Shown piece by piece: positions 7,890 to 15,427 of a DNA stretch of 24,541 nucleotides. A model generated the notes under the pieces. The model did no database searches. It saw only the letters and a list, made by a program, of their open reading frames with translations, and had not been told where the DNA came from. Where the stretch lies: positions 18,636 to 43,176 of the forward strand of contig DESD01000023.1 in assembly GCA_002361935.1 (NCBI GenBank), read 5' to 3'. The first letter of the stretch is position 1; each line of letters begins with the position of its first letter. A program made the translations under genes and the position numbers. This DNA comes from Ruminococcaceae bacterium UBA3323 (GTDB lineage: Bacteria; Bacillota; Clostridia; Oscillospirales; Acutalibacteraceae).

Positions 7890-7921
7890 TCCTGAACTAA
7901 GAATCGGAGGTAAACTGTAAA

Positions 7922-8290
7922 ATGGCACGTATTTCAGGTGTTGACTTACCTAATGATAAAAGAGTAGAAATCGGTCTTACCTATATTTACGGTATCGGCA
8001 GAACAACAGCTACTCAGATTATCGAAGCAACAGGAATCAATCCAGACACTCGCTGCAGAGATTTGTCTGAGGATGAGGTTTCTAAAATTCGTGATTACAT
8101 TGAAAAGAACGTAACTGTTGAAGGTGACCTTCGCAGAGATGTTGCGTTCGATATCAAAAGACTTATAGAAATTGGTTGCTACCGCGGCATTCGTCACAGA
8201 AAGGGTCTTCCTGTCAGAGGACAGACTTCAAAGAACAATGCACGCACAAGAAAAGGTCCTAAAAAGACCATAGCAAACAAGAAGAAATAA
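7922..8290 (+). CDS. rpsM: 30S ribosomal protein S13
   Basis: The 122-residue protein begins MARISGVDLPNDKRVEIGLTY and ends with the basic tail ARTRKGPKKTIANKKK, both typical of S13, which contacts tRNA and the large subunit from the small-subunit head. GCYRGIRHRKGLPVRGQ is the family signature. Ribosome binding site CGGAGGTAA. Confidence 0.97.
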   Translation: MARISGVDLPNDKRVEIGLTYIYGIGRTTATQIIEATGINPDTRCRDLSEDEVSKIRDYIEKNVTVEGDLRRDVAFDIKRLIEIGCYRGIRHRKGLPVRGQTSKNNARTRKGPKKTIANKKK

Positions 8291-8308
8291 TTGTAGGAGG
8301 AAACAAGT

Positions 8309-8704
8309 ATGGCTACAAAAAAGACCACAACTTCACACAAGCGCCGTGAGAAGAAAAATATTGAGCGTGGTACAGTTCATATTCAGTCAACCTTCAACAA
8401 CACTATCGTAACGATTGCTGATATGCAGGGAAACGCTGTTTCCTGGGCATCAGCAGGTGAAATGGGCTTCAGAGGCTCAAGAAAATCAACTCCTTTCGCT
8501 GCTCAAACAGCTGCTGAAACAGCTGCCAAGGCTGCAATGGAGCACGGTATGAAAACTGTTGAAGTTTACGTTAAGGGACCGGGAGCTGGCCGTGAATCCG
8601 CTATCAGAGCATTAGAAACTGTTGGACTCAGCGTTACTCTTATTAAAGATGTTACTCCTATTCCACACAATGGCTGTCGTCCGCCAAAAAGACGCCGCGT
8701 ATAG
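8309..8704 (+). CDS. rpsK: 30S ribosomal protein S11
   Basis: This 131-residue protein has GTVHIQSTFNNTIVTIAD and the C-terminal signature TPIPHNGCRPPKRRRV, which define S11 of the small-subunit platform near the mRNA exit site. Ribosome binding site AGGAGGAAA lies just before the ATG. Gene order rpmJ-rpsM-rpsK-rpsD-rpoA-rplQ is the Gram-positive alpha operon. Confidence 0.97.
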   Translation: MATKKTTTSHKRREKKNIERGTVHIQSTFNNTIVTIADMQGNAVSWASAGEMGFRGSRKSTPFAAQTAAETAAKAAMEHGMKTVEVYVKGPGAGRESAIRALETVGLSVTLIKDVTPIPHNGCRPPKRRRV

Positions 8705-8726
8705 TATTTAATGGAGGTTACTTGAT

Positions 8727-9353
8727 ATGGCAAGATATACAGGACCTGCTTGTAAGCTTTGCCGCCGTGAAGGAAAAAAGCTTTTCCTCAAGGGTGACAG
8801 ATGCTATACAAGTAAATGTGCTTTTGACCGTCGTTCCTATGCACCTGGTCAGCATGGTCAAAACCGCAAAAAAACTTCAGAATATGGTCTTCAGCTTCGT
8901 GCTAAGCAGAGCGCTCGCCGTTACTATGGCATCGCTGAGGGTCAGTTCCATAAATATTTCCTTATGGCTGCAAGAAAAGCCGGCGTAACCGGTACAAATC
9001 TTCTTCAGATTTGCGAAAGCCGTTTGGATAATGTTGTTTACGAAGCAGGCTTTGCAAGCTCAAGAGCACAGGCTCGTCAGCTTGTAAATCATGCACATTT
9101 CACCGTTAACGGCAGCAAGGTTGATATTCCATCTTATCTTCTTTCTGCAGGTGATGTTGTTGCTGTAAGAGAAAAAAGCAAATCTACAGATGAGTATAAG
9201 GCTATTGCAGAGGCTAACGCTTCTCGCCCTGTTCCTATGTGGATTGAAAAGAATGAGGGTGCTATGGAGGCTAAGATTTTAAGAGCTCCTGAGAGAGAAG
9301 AAATCGCAACTCCTGTTGAAGAGCATCTTATTGTCGAGTTCTATTCTAAATAA
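8727..9353 (+). CDS. rpsD: 30S ribosomal protein S4, zinc-containing type
   Basis: The 208-residue protein is full length for S4, which nucleates 16S rRNA 5'-domain folding. The N-terminal Cys cluster (C9, C12, C26, C31) makes it the zinc form. The S4 RNA-binding domain (SRLDNVVYEAGFASSRAQARQLV) lies at about residues 98-120. In Bacillus, S4 autoregulates through its own leader; in this window rpsD lies inside the alpha operon instead. Confidence 0.97.
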   Translation: MARYTGPACKLCRREGKKLFLKGDRCYTSKCAFDRRSYAPGQHGQNRKKTSEYGLQLRAKQSARRYYGIAEGQFHKYFLMAARKAGVTGTNLLQICESRLDNVVYEAGFASSRAQARQLVNHAHFTVNGSKVDIPSYLLSAGDVVAVREKSKSTDEYKAIAEANASRPVPMWIEKNEGAMEAKILRAPEREEIATPVEEHLIVEFYSK

Positions 9354-9408
9354 TAGTTGATCATTTCTTTTATTTAGTGCAACAAAATATAATTTAGGAG
9401 GCTTTTAA

Positions 9409-10365
9409 ATGATAGAAATTGATAAGCCTAATATCGATATAGTAGAGTTATCTACTCAGGGAAGCAGAAGCGTAGGTAAGTTTGTTGTAGAACCTCTTGA
9501 AAGAGGCTTCGGCACAACTCTCGGAAACGGAATGAGAAGAGTTCTTCTTTCATCCCTTCCGGGCTATGCAATCACTTCCGTTAAGATTGATGGTGTATTA
9601 CACGAGTTTTCTACTATTCCTCATGTTAAGGAAGATGTAACAGAGATTGTGCTTAATCTTAAAAATGTTATTCTTAAAATACATGATGAAAGCGCAAAAA
9701 CTCTTTATATCAAAGCGCATGGAGAGGGAGAAATTACCGCAGGCGATATCGAGCATGGCTCAGATGTTGAAATCCTTAATCCGGATCTTCACATTGCCTA
9801 TCTTGATGAAGGTGCAAGCGTTATTATGGAGCTTACTGCCGACAGCGGCAGAGGCTATGTTCCTTGTGACAGAAACAAGCAATTAATGGATCTCCCGATC
9901 GGAACAATTGCTATAGATTCTATTTATACTCCTGTTCTCAAGGTTAATTATACGGTTGAGAACACTCGTGTAGGACAGCAGACAGATCTCGATAAGCTTG
10001 TTCTTGATGTTGAAACAGACGGCACGATTCCGGCAGATGAAGCTGCTTCGCTTGCAGCCAAGATTCTTAATGATCACCTTAAGCTCTTTGTTGATCTTTC
10101 TGAGGAAGTGGGAAGCAAGGAAATTATGGTAGAAAAGGATGATGACGGAAAGGAAAAAGTTCTTGAAATGACCATTGAAGAGCTTGATCTTTCAGTTCGT
10201 TCTTTCAACTGCTTGAAGAGAGCAGGCATTAATACTGTTGAAGATTTAATCGGTAAATCCGAAGATGATATGATGAAAGTCAGAAACCTTGGTAAAAAGA
10301 GCCTTGATGAAGTTATTGCAAAGCTCTCAACGCTTGGTTTTACACTTAATCGTGAAGAGGACTAA
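9409..10365 (+). CDS. rpoA: DNA-directed RNA polymerase alpha subunit
   Basis: The 318-residue protein has the N-terminal assembly domain (FGTTLGNGMRRVLLSSLPGYA, about residues 34-54) and, after an acidic linker, the C-terminal DNA- and activator-binding domain (LDLSVRSFNCLKRAGINTVEDL and RNLGKKSLDEV). Ribosome binding site TTAGGAGG. A 55-base spacer separates it from rpsD. Confidence 0.98.
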   Translation: MIEIDKPNIDIVELSTQGSRSVGKFVVEPLERGFGTTLGNGMRRVLLSSLPGYAITSVKIDGVLHEFSTIPHVKEDVTEIVLNLKNVILKIHDESAKTLYIKAHGEGEITAGDIEHGSDVEILNPDLHIAYLDEGASVIMELTADSGRGYVPCDRNKQLMDLPIGTIAIDSIYTPVLKVNYTVENTRVGQQTDLDKLVLDVETDGTIPADEAASLAAKILNDHLKLFVDLSEEVGSKEIMVEKDDDGKEKVLEMTIEELDLSVRSFNCLKRAGINTVEDLIGKSEDDMMKVRNLGKKSLDEVIAKLSTLGFTLNREED

Positions 10366-10379
10366 AGGAGGGAATTTCT

Positions 10380-10721
10380 ATGCCAGGTACCAGAAAATTG
10401 GGCAGACCCACTGATCACAGAAGGGCTATGCTCAGAGGTATGGTTACGTATCTTTTAGAAAACGGCAAAATTGAAACAACCGTTACAAGAGCTAAGGAAG
10501 TTCGTGCTATGGCTGAGAAGATGATTACTCTCGGTAAAAACGATACCCTTCATTCAAGAAGACAGGTTCTTGCTTATGTAACTAAGGAAGATGTAGTTAA
10601 AAAGCTTTTTGATGAAATTGCTCCAAAATATGAAGACAGAAACGGTGGTTACTGCCGTATTATCAAAACAGGCCCTCGTCGTGGTGATGCAGCAGAAATG
10701 TGCATCATTGAGCTTGTATAA
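10380..10721 (+). CDS. rplQ: 50S ribosomal protein L17
   Basis: The 113-residue product has the L17 signature RKLGRPTDHRRAMLRGMV near the N-terminus and the C-terminal block GGYCRIIKTGPRRGDAAEM. It is the last gene of the ribosomal cluster, 14 bases after rpoA with AAGGAGGGAA between them. A terminator begins 24 bases after its stop. Confidence 0.97.
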   Translation: MPGTRKLGRPTDHRRAMLRGMVTYLLENGKIETTVTRAKEVRAMAEKMITLGKNDTLHSRRQVLAYVTKEDVVKKLFDEIAPKYEDRNGGYCRIIKTGPRRGDAAEMCIIELV

Positions 10722-10744
10722 GAAGATAATACAATCATAAAAAT

Positions 10745-10778
10745 AAAGGAACACTGAGAAATCAGTGTTCCTTTTGTC
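10745..10778 (+). terminator. Intrinsic terminator after rplQ
   Basis: AAAGGAACACTGA (10745-10757) pairs perfectly with TCAGTGTTCCTTT (10762-10774) around a GAAA tetraloop, followed by a short T run. It marks the end of the ribosomal transcription unit. In many Bacillota, ecfA/ecfT, truA, rplM and rpsI follow rplQ; here they do not. Confidence 0.9.
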
Positions 10779-10958
10779 ATACTAAAAACCTTGTTTTGTT
10801 CAACTTATTGCAGAGGGTTCGGTGTCCTCGATAAACCGAAATAAATACCGCAGGAATTTTGTAATGATACCAACTGTAAGAAGGTTATATTTTCTGGGAA
10901 TTTTGATAATATTATACTACATATTTACGAACTAAAAAAATAAATTATGCCGTATCTA
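10779..10958. other. Intergenic region before the purine promoter
   Basis: This stretch between the terminator and the purE promoter has no credible gene. It contains a small stem, TTCGGT (10818-10823) with ACCGAA (10835-10840), not followed by a T run. I could not recognise a purine, THF or other riboswitch. In any case it lies upstream of the best purE promoter and would not be in that transcript. Confidence 0.4.
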
Positions 10959-10987
10959 TTGAAAAAGAATGACGTATATTGTAAAAT
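10959..10987 (+). promoter_or_regulatory. Sigma-A type promoter of the purine operon
   Basis: TTGAAA (10959-10964) and TAAAAT (10982-10987) are separated by exactly 17 bases, close to the vegetative consensus. The predicted transcript starts about 10994, giving a leader of only about 25 bases with ribosome binding site CGGAGGG. That leaves no room for a riboswitch, so regulation, if any, should be at initiation. Confidence 0.75.
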
Positions 10988-11018
10988 ATATAAAAATCAA
11001 ATCGGAGGGCAAACAATT

Positions 11019-11516
11019 ATGAAAAAAGTTGCAATTATTATGGGTTCCGATAGCGATTTGCCTATCGTTACCCCTGCAATCAAACAGCTTAAAGAGCTTG
11101 ATATTGAAACAGAAGTAAGAGTTATGAGTGCACACAGAACGCCAAAAGAAGCACAGGCTTTTGCAGAATCGGCAATTGATAACAATTTTGGTGTAATTAT
11201 TGCTGCGGCAGGTATGGCTGCTCATCTTGGAGGTGTGCTTGCAGCCTCAACTACGCTTCCCGTAATCGGAATCCCCTGTTCGGCGAAAGTGCTTGACGGT
11301 ATGGATGCTATGCTTGCAACAATTATGATGCCGCCCGGAATTCCTGTTGCCTCTGTTGGTGTTAATGCAGCAAAAAATGCGGCTCTTCTGGCTGCCGAAA
11401 TTCTGGCAGTGGGTGATGAGGCACTTATGCAGAAATTGAAGAATATGAGAAAAGAAATGGCTGCTGCCGTTATCGAAAAGGATAAGGCATTGCAGGAAAA
11501 AATAAAAGAAATATAA
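11019..11516 (+). CDS. purE: N5-carboxyaminoimidazole ribonucleotide mutase (class I PurE)
   Basis: From ATG 11019, preceded by CGGAGGGC, the product is 165 residues. An upstream in-frame ATG at 10947 lies in or before the promoter and is rejected. MGSDSD (residues 8-13) and SAHRTP (37-42) are the class I PurE active-site motifs. It converts N5-CAIR to CAIR in de novo purine synthesis. PurK, its usual partner, is not in the window. It is the first gene of the purine operon. Confidence 0.95.
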   Translation: MKKVAIIMGSDSDLPIVTPAIKQLKELDIETEVRVMSAHRTPKEAQAFAESAIDNNFGVIIAAAGMAAHLGGVLAASTTLPVIGIPCSAKVLDGMDAMLATIMMPPGIPVASVGVNAAKNAALLAAEILAVGDEALMQKLKNMRKEMAAAVIEKDKALQEKIKEI

Positions 11517-11534
11517 ATTACAGGAGTTTATCTT

Positions 11535-12572
11535 ATGGAAAAAAGTTTCAGTGAAAGTTATGCAGCAGCAGGTGTTGATGTAACAGCAGGCTATAAGTCT
11601 GTTGAGCTTATTAAATCCCACGTAAAGAAAACGAATATCCCGGGTGTAATCGGAGGCATCGGCGGCTTCGGCGGAATGTTTGAAATTGCAGCTAACGAAT
11701 ATAAAAATCCTGTTCTTGTCAGCGGAACAGACGGTGTCGGCACAAAGCTTAAGCTTGCCATGCTTATGGATAAGCACGATACAATCGGTATTGACTGTGT
11801 AGCTATGTGTGTAAATGATGTTGCCTGCAGCGGTGCTAAGCCGTTATTCTTTCTTGATTATATTGCCTGCGGCAAAAACTACCCCGAAAAGATAGAGCAG
11901 ATTGTTAAGGGTGTGGCAGACGGCTGTGTTCAGGCAGGCTGCGCACTTGTCGGCGGAGAAACAGCAGAGCATCCCGGGCTGATGCCTGACGAGGATTATG
12001 ATCTTGCAGGCTTTACTGTAGGCATCGGTGATAAGGACAAGCTGGTTTCCGGTGATAATCTTAAGGCAGGCGATGTACTTATCGGTGTTGCTTCTTCGGG
12101 TATTCATTCAAACGGCTTTTCTCTTATCAGAAAAGTATTCAATATTAACGAAGAAACAATTAAAGTATATTATGATGAGCTTGGAAAAACACTTGGAGAG
12201 GAGCTTATCACTCCAACAAGAATTTATGTTAAGCCTCTTCTTGAGCTTATGAGCAGGGTAACGGTTAATGCTATCTCTCATATAACAGGCGGCGGCTTTT
12301 ACGAGAATGTTCCGAGAATGCTTAAGGAGGGCTTTACTGCTGTTATCGAAAAGGATAAATGCTTTAAACTGCCTATCTTTGATTTGATTCAGAAAACAGG
12401 CAATATCCCGGAAAGAGATATGTATAATACATTTAATATGGGTACCGGTCTTGTTATTGCAGTTGATAAGGAAAAGGCTGATGAAGCCATTGCAATCCTT
12501 AATAATGCAGGTGAAAAGGCTGCAATCATCGGTGAAATCAAAGCCGGCGAAATGGGTGTTGAATTGGTATGA
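11535..12572 (+). CDS. purM: Phosphoribosylformylglycinamidine cyclo-ligase (AIR synthetase)
   Basis: The 345-residue enzyme closes the imidazole ring, making AIR from FGAM with ATP. SGTDGVGTKLKLAM (about 74-87) and GGETAEHPGLMPDEDYDLAGF are hallmark PurM motifs, and the length is normal. Ribosome binding site CAGGAG. Its stop overlaps the purN start in ATGA, indicating coupled translation. Confidence 0.97.
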   Translation: MEKSFSESYAAAGVDVTAGYKSVELIKSHVKKTNIPGVIGGIGGFGGMFEIAANEYKNPVLVSGTDGVGTKLKLAMLMDKHDTIGIDCVAMCVNDVACSGAKPLFFLDYIACGKNYPEKIEQIVKGVADGCVQAGCALVGGETAEHPGLMPDEDYDLAGFTVGIGDKDKLVSGDNLKAGDVLIGVASSGIHSNGFSLIRKVFNINEETIKVYYDELGKTLGEELITPTRIYVKPLLELMSRVTVNAISHITGGGFYENVPRMLKEGFTAVIEKDKCFKLPIFDLIQKTGNIPERDMYNTFNMGTGLVIAVDKEKADEAIAILNNAGEKAAIIGEIKAGEMGVELV

Positions 12573-13192
12573 TGAATATTTGTGTTCTTGTTTCAGGCGG
12601 CGGAACAAATCTTCAGGCTCTGATTGATGCTCAAAACAGAGGCGAGATAAAAAACGGAAAAATAACCTGCGTTATTGCTTCAAAGCCTGATGCGTATGCT
12701 CTTGAAAGAGCGAAGAAAAATGATATTTCTACCCGTGTTATTCCAAGAAAAGAATATATTGATGTTCATACCTATACAAGAGCAGTTACAGATGCTCTTA
12801 TTGAGGAAAAGGCCGACCTTGTTGTTTATGCAGGTTTTATGACAATTCTTGATGAACAGATTGTTGAGGCTTTTCCCTTCAAAATGATGAATGTTCACCC
12901 TGCGCTTATTCCGTCCTTCTGCGGCAAAGGCTTTTATGGACTTCATGTCCACGAGGCAGTGCTTGCAAGCGGTGTTAAGCTTACAGGTGCAACCGTTCAT
13001 TTTGTAACCGAGGAGTGTGACGGCGGACCGATCATTCTGCAAAAAGCGGCTGCTGTTGAAAACGGAGATACTCCTGAAATTCTTCAGAAAAGAGTTATGG
13101 AGCAGTGCGAGTGGAAAATTCTTCCGAAAGCGGTTTCCCTTTTCTGTGAGGGCAGAATTAAAATAAACGGAAATAAAACAGAAATTATGTAA
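12569..13192 (+). CDS. purN: Phosphoribosylglycinamide formyltransferase (GAR transformylase)
   Basis: This 207-residue protein transfers formyl from 10-formyl-THF to GAR. The catalytic triad equivalents are visible: N108, H110 and D151, in MMNVHPALIPSFCGKGFYGLHVH and EECDGGPI. It overlaps purM by four bases. Two adjacent ATGs (12569 and 12572) are possible starts. Confidence 0.96.
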   Translation: MMNICVLVSGGGTNLQALIDAQNRGEIKNGKITCVIASKPDAYALERAKKNDISTRVIPRKEYIDVHTYTRAVTDALIEEKADLVVYAGFMTILDEQIVEAFPFKMMNVHPALIPSFCGKGFYGLHVHEAVLASGVKLTGATVHFVTEECDGGPIILQKAAAVENGDTPEILQKRVMEQCEWKILPKAVSLFCEGRIKINGNKTEIM

Positions 13193-13202
13193 AGGTGATA
13201 GT

Positions 13203-13907
13203 ATGGAAATTGTAAATATTGCAAAAGAATTATCTTCGAATTCATATCCCGGAAGAGGGATTATTCTTGGCAAAACTCCTGATGGAAAATGTGCAGCCAT
13301 TGCGTATTTCATTATGGGAAGAAGCGAAAACAGCCGTAATCGTATTTTTGAGGAGAATGACAGGGGCGGAATTCGCACAAAGGCTTTTGATGAAAGCAAA
13401 ATGGTTGATCCAAGCCTTATTATTTATAATCCGGTTCTGAAGCTGGACGGTAAAACAATCGTTACAAACGGCGATCAGACAGATACAATTTATGATTTCA
13501 TGAAAGAGGGCAAGTGCTATCGTCATGCTCTTTTAACCCGTGAATTTGAACCGGATGCACCGAATTATACACCAAGAATTTCCGGTGTTGTAAAGCCGGA
13601 CGGCGATTATGTTTTGTCTATTCTCAAATCAAATATGGGAAAGCCGCAGTGCTTAAGATTTTTCTTTGAATATCCTGCCGAAGCAGGTCTTGGTCATTTT
13701 ATCCATACGTATAAGTGTGACGGTAATCCTATCCCGTCTTTTGAGGGAGAGCCAACCCCTGTTGCAGTAGAAACAAATGATATTGAGGAATGGACAAGCG
13801 TTATCTGGAATAATCTTAACGGGGATAACAAGGTTTCCCTTTTTACTCGCTTTATCAATCTTGAAACAGGTGAAGAGCAAACCAGAATCGTTAATAAAAA
13901 TGTATAA
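13203..13907 (+). CDS. purO: IMP cyclohydrolase, PurO family (stand-alone)
   Basis: The 234-residue protein is not PurH. Its N-terminal part, with YPGRGIILGKTPDGK, GRSENSRNR and later TNGDQTDTIYDF, matches the archaeal-type PurO IMP cyclohydrolase family (PF07826), which also occurs in some Clostridia. It would close the purine ring (FAICAR to IMP). Its place between purN and purD supports this. The symbol is by family; no AICAR formyltransferase domain is present. Ribosome binding site AGGTGAT. Confidence 0.82.
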   Translation: MEIVNIAKELSSNSYPGRGIILGKTPDGKCAAIAYFIMGRSENSRNRIFEENDRGGIRTKAFDESKMVDPSLIIYNPVLKLDGKTIVTNGDQTDTIYDFMKEGKCYRHALLTREFEPDAPNYTPRISGVVKPDGDYVLSILKSNMGKPQCLRFFFEYPAEAGLGHFIHTYKCDGNPIPSFEGEPTPVAVETNDIEEWTSVIWNNLNGDNKVSLFTRFINLETGEEQTRIVNKNV

Positions 13908-13912
13908 AATAA

Positions 13913-13955
13913 TTTAAGCAAAGGTAATTCTATGCCTTTGCTTAAAGTTCTTTTT
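13913..13955 (+). terminator. Intra-operon hairpin, possible attenuator or weak terminator
   Basis: TTTAAGCAAAGG (13913-13924) is perfectly complementary to CCTTTGCTTAAA (13935-13946) around a 10-base loop, followed after three bases by CTTTTT (about 13950-13955). It lies between purO and purD and ends just before the purD ribosome binding site AAAGGAGAG. It may lower purD expression or be a processing or stability element. Confidence 0.55.
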
Positions 13956-13969
13956 AAAGGAGAGTTACA

Positions 13970-15247
13970 ATGAAGGTATTAGTAGTAGGCGGCGGCGGAA
14001 GAGAGCATGCCCTGATAAGAAAAATTAAAGAATCGGATAAGGTAACGGAAATTGCCTGCTGCCCCGGTAACGGCGGTATTTCCTATGATGCAAAGTGCTA
14101 TCCGGTAGCTGCAACGGATATAGACGGCGTTGTTCGTCTTGCCAAGGAAATCAAAGCGGATTTTGTTGTTGTTGCTCCCGATGATCCTCTTGTTGCAGGT
14201 ATGGTTGATGCCCTTAATGCTGAGGGCTTTCCGACATTCGGTCCAAAAGCAAATGCTGCAATCATTGAAGGTTCAAAGGTTTTTTCTAAAAATCTTATGC
14301 TTAAATATAATATCCCAACGGCTGAATATAAGGTTTTTGATAATGCAGAGGATGCAGTTGCTTATGTTAAGGAAAAAAATGAATTTCCAACAGTAGTTAA
14401 GGCAGATGGTCTTGCACTCGGCAAGGGTGTTATTATACCTGAAAGCTTTGAAGAGGCCGAAGCAGGCATAAAGGAAATTATGCAGGATAAAATCTTCGGT
14501 GAAAGCGGAAACCATATTGTTGTTGAGGAATTCTTAACAGGCCCCGAGGTGTCTGTTCTTGCGTTTACAGACGGGAAATGCGTTAAACCAATGGTTTCCT
14601 CTATGGATCATAAGCGTGCGCTTGACGGGGATAAAGGGCTGAATACCGGCGGTATGGGAACCGTATCCCCAAATCCGTATTATACGGATGCTGTTGCTGC
14701 CGAATGTATGGAGAAAATATTTATTCCGACAATTGAAGCCATGAATACAGAGGGAAGAACCTTTAAGGGCTGCCTCTATTTCGGTCTTATGATTACGCCG
14801 AAGGGTCCTAAGGTAATTGAATATAACTGCCGCTTCGGTGATCCTGAAACGCAGGTTGTTCTTCCGCGTCTGAAGACGGATATTATGGATATCTTTGAAG
14901 CCATTAATAATGAAACTCTTTCGGATTTAAGCATAGAATGGTCTGATGATGCAGCAGCCTGTGTTGTTATCGCTTCGGGCGGCTATCCAAAATCATATCC
15001 GAAGGGTCTTGAAATTACAGGACTTGAAAACGGTCAGCACGAAAATGTTATTGTTTATCATGCAGGTACAGCACTTGACGGCAGCAAGCTTGTAACATCA
15101 GGCGGAAGAGTGCTTGGTGTAACAGCTTTGGGCACAGATTTAAAGGAAGCACTTGATAAAGCATATAAAGCAGTTGATGATATTCATTTTGAAAACAAGC
15201 ACTTCAGAAGAGATATAGGCCAAAGAGCTTTAAAGGCAGTAAAATAA
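13970..15247 (+). CDS. purD: Phosphoribosylamine-glycine ligase (GAR synthetase)
   Basis: The 425-residue enzyme makes GAR from phosphoribosylamine, glycine and ATP. It has the N-terminal GGGGREHAL motif, an ATP-grasp domain (VVKADGLALGKGV) and the PurD block EYNCRFGDPETQ, all at normal length. Ribosome binding site AAAGGAGAG. It is the last gene of the purine operon; no clear terminator hairpin follows. Confidence 0.97.
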   Translation: MKVLVVGGGGREHALIRKIKESDKVTEIACCPGNGGISYDAKCYPVAATDIDGVVRLAKEIKADFVVVAPDDPLVAGMVDALNAEGFPTFGPKANAAIIEGSKVFSKNLMLKYNIPTAEYKVFDNAEDAVAYVKEKNEFPTVVKADGLALGKGVIIPESFEEAEAGIKEIMQDKIFGESGNHIVVEEFLTGPEVSVLAFTDGKCVKPMVSSMDHKRALDGDKGLNTGGMGTVSPNPYYTDAVAAECMEKIFIPTIEAMNTEGRTFKGCLYFGLMITPKGPKVIEYNCRFGDPETQVVLPRLKTDIMDIFEAINNETLSDLSIEWSDDAAACVVIASGGYPKSYPKGLEITGLENGQHENVIVYHAGTALDGSKLVTSGGRVLGVTALGTDLKEALDKAYKAVDDIHFENKHFRRDIGQRALKAVK

Positions 15248-15322
15248 AAAAATAATTAAAAAAATCGCCGTCAAAGCAAAATTTCGAATGCTGAAAAGTT
15301 TTGTAAAAATTTATTAACTAAA

Positions 15323-15340
15323 TGTTTACAAATCTGTTTA
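15323..15340 (+). promoter_or_regulatory. Direct repeat upstream of the adaptor promoter (candidate activator site)
   Basis: TGTTTA occurs at 15323-15328 and again at 15335-15340, starts 12 bases apart, ending 10 bases before the -35 element at 15351. Tandem half-sites about one helical turn apart just upstream of -35 are the usual arrangement for OmpR/PhoB-family response regulators. No regulator gene is nearby, so the factor is unknown. Confidence 0.4.
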
Positions 15341-15350
15341 CTTGTAGTTA

Positions 15351-15379
15351 TTGACTTTTATACATACAGGAATTATACT
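15351..15379 (+). promoter_or_regulatory. Promoter of the adaptor-permease unit
   Basis: TTGACT (15351-15356) and TATACT (15374-15379) with a 17-base spacer form a strong vegetative promoter match. The start of transcription would be near 15386, giving a leader of about 40 bases before the ATG at 15428. Confidence 0.75.
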
Positions 15380-15427
15380 AAATTCTATACTGAATAAATA
15401 TCATTAAAAATTTATAGAGGTAGAGAA

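Noticed and set aside
9365..9393. Perfect TATAAT before rpoA
   Set aside because: The -35 (TTCTTT) is poor and the start point would fall on the rpoA Shine-Dalgarno.
10947..11018. Earlier start for purE
   Set aside because: It overlaps the best promoter; the product from 11019 begins with the standard PurE N-terminus.
10779..11018. Purine riboswitch upstream of purE
   Set aside because: No conserved purine-aptamer core was recognised, and the predicted transcript leader is only about 25 bases.
12680..13399. Long - strand open frame opposite purN and purO
   Set aside because: It is antisense to two well-supported genes, with no ribosome binding site or family resemblance.
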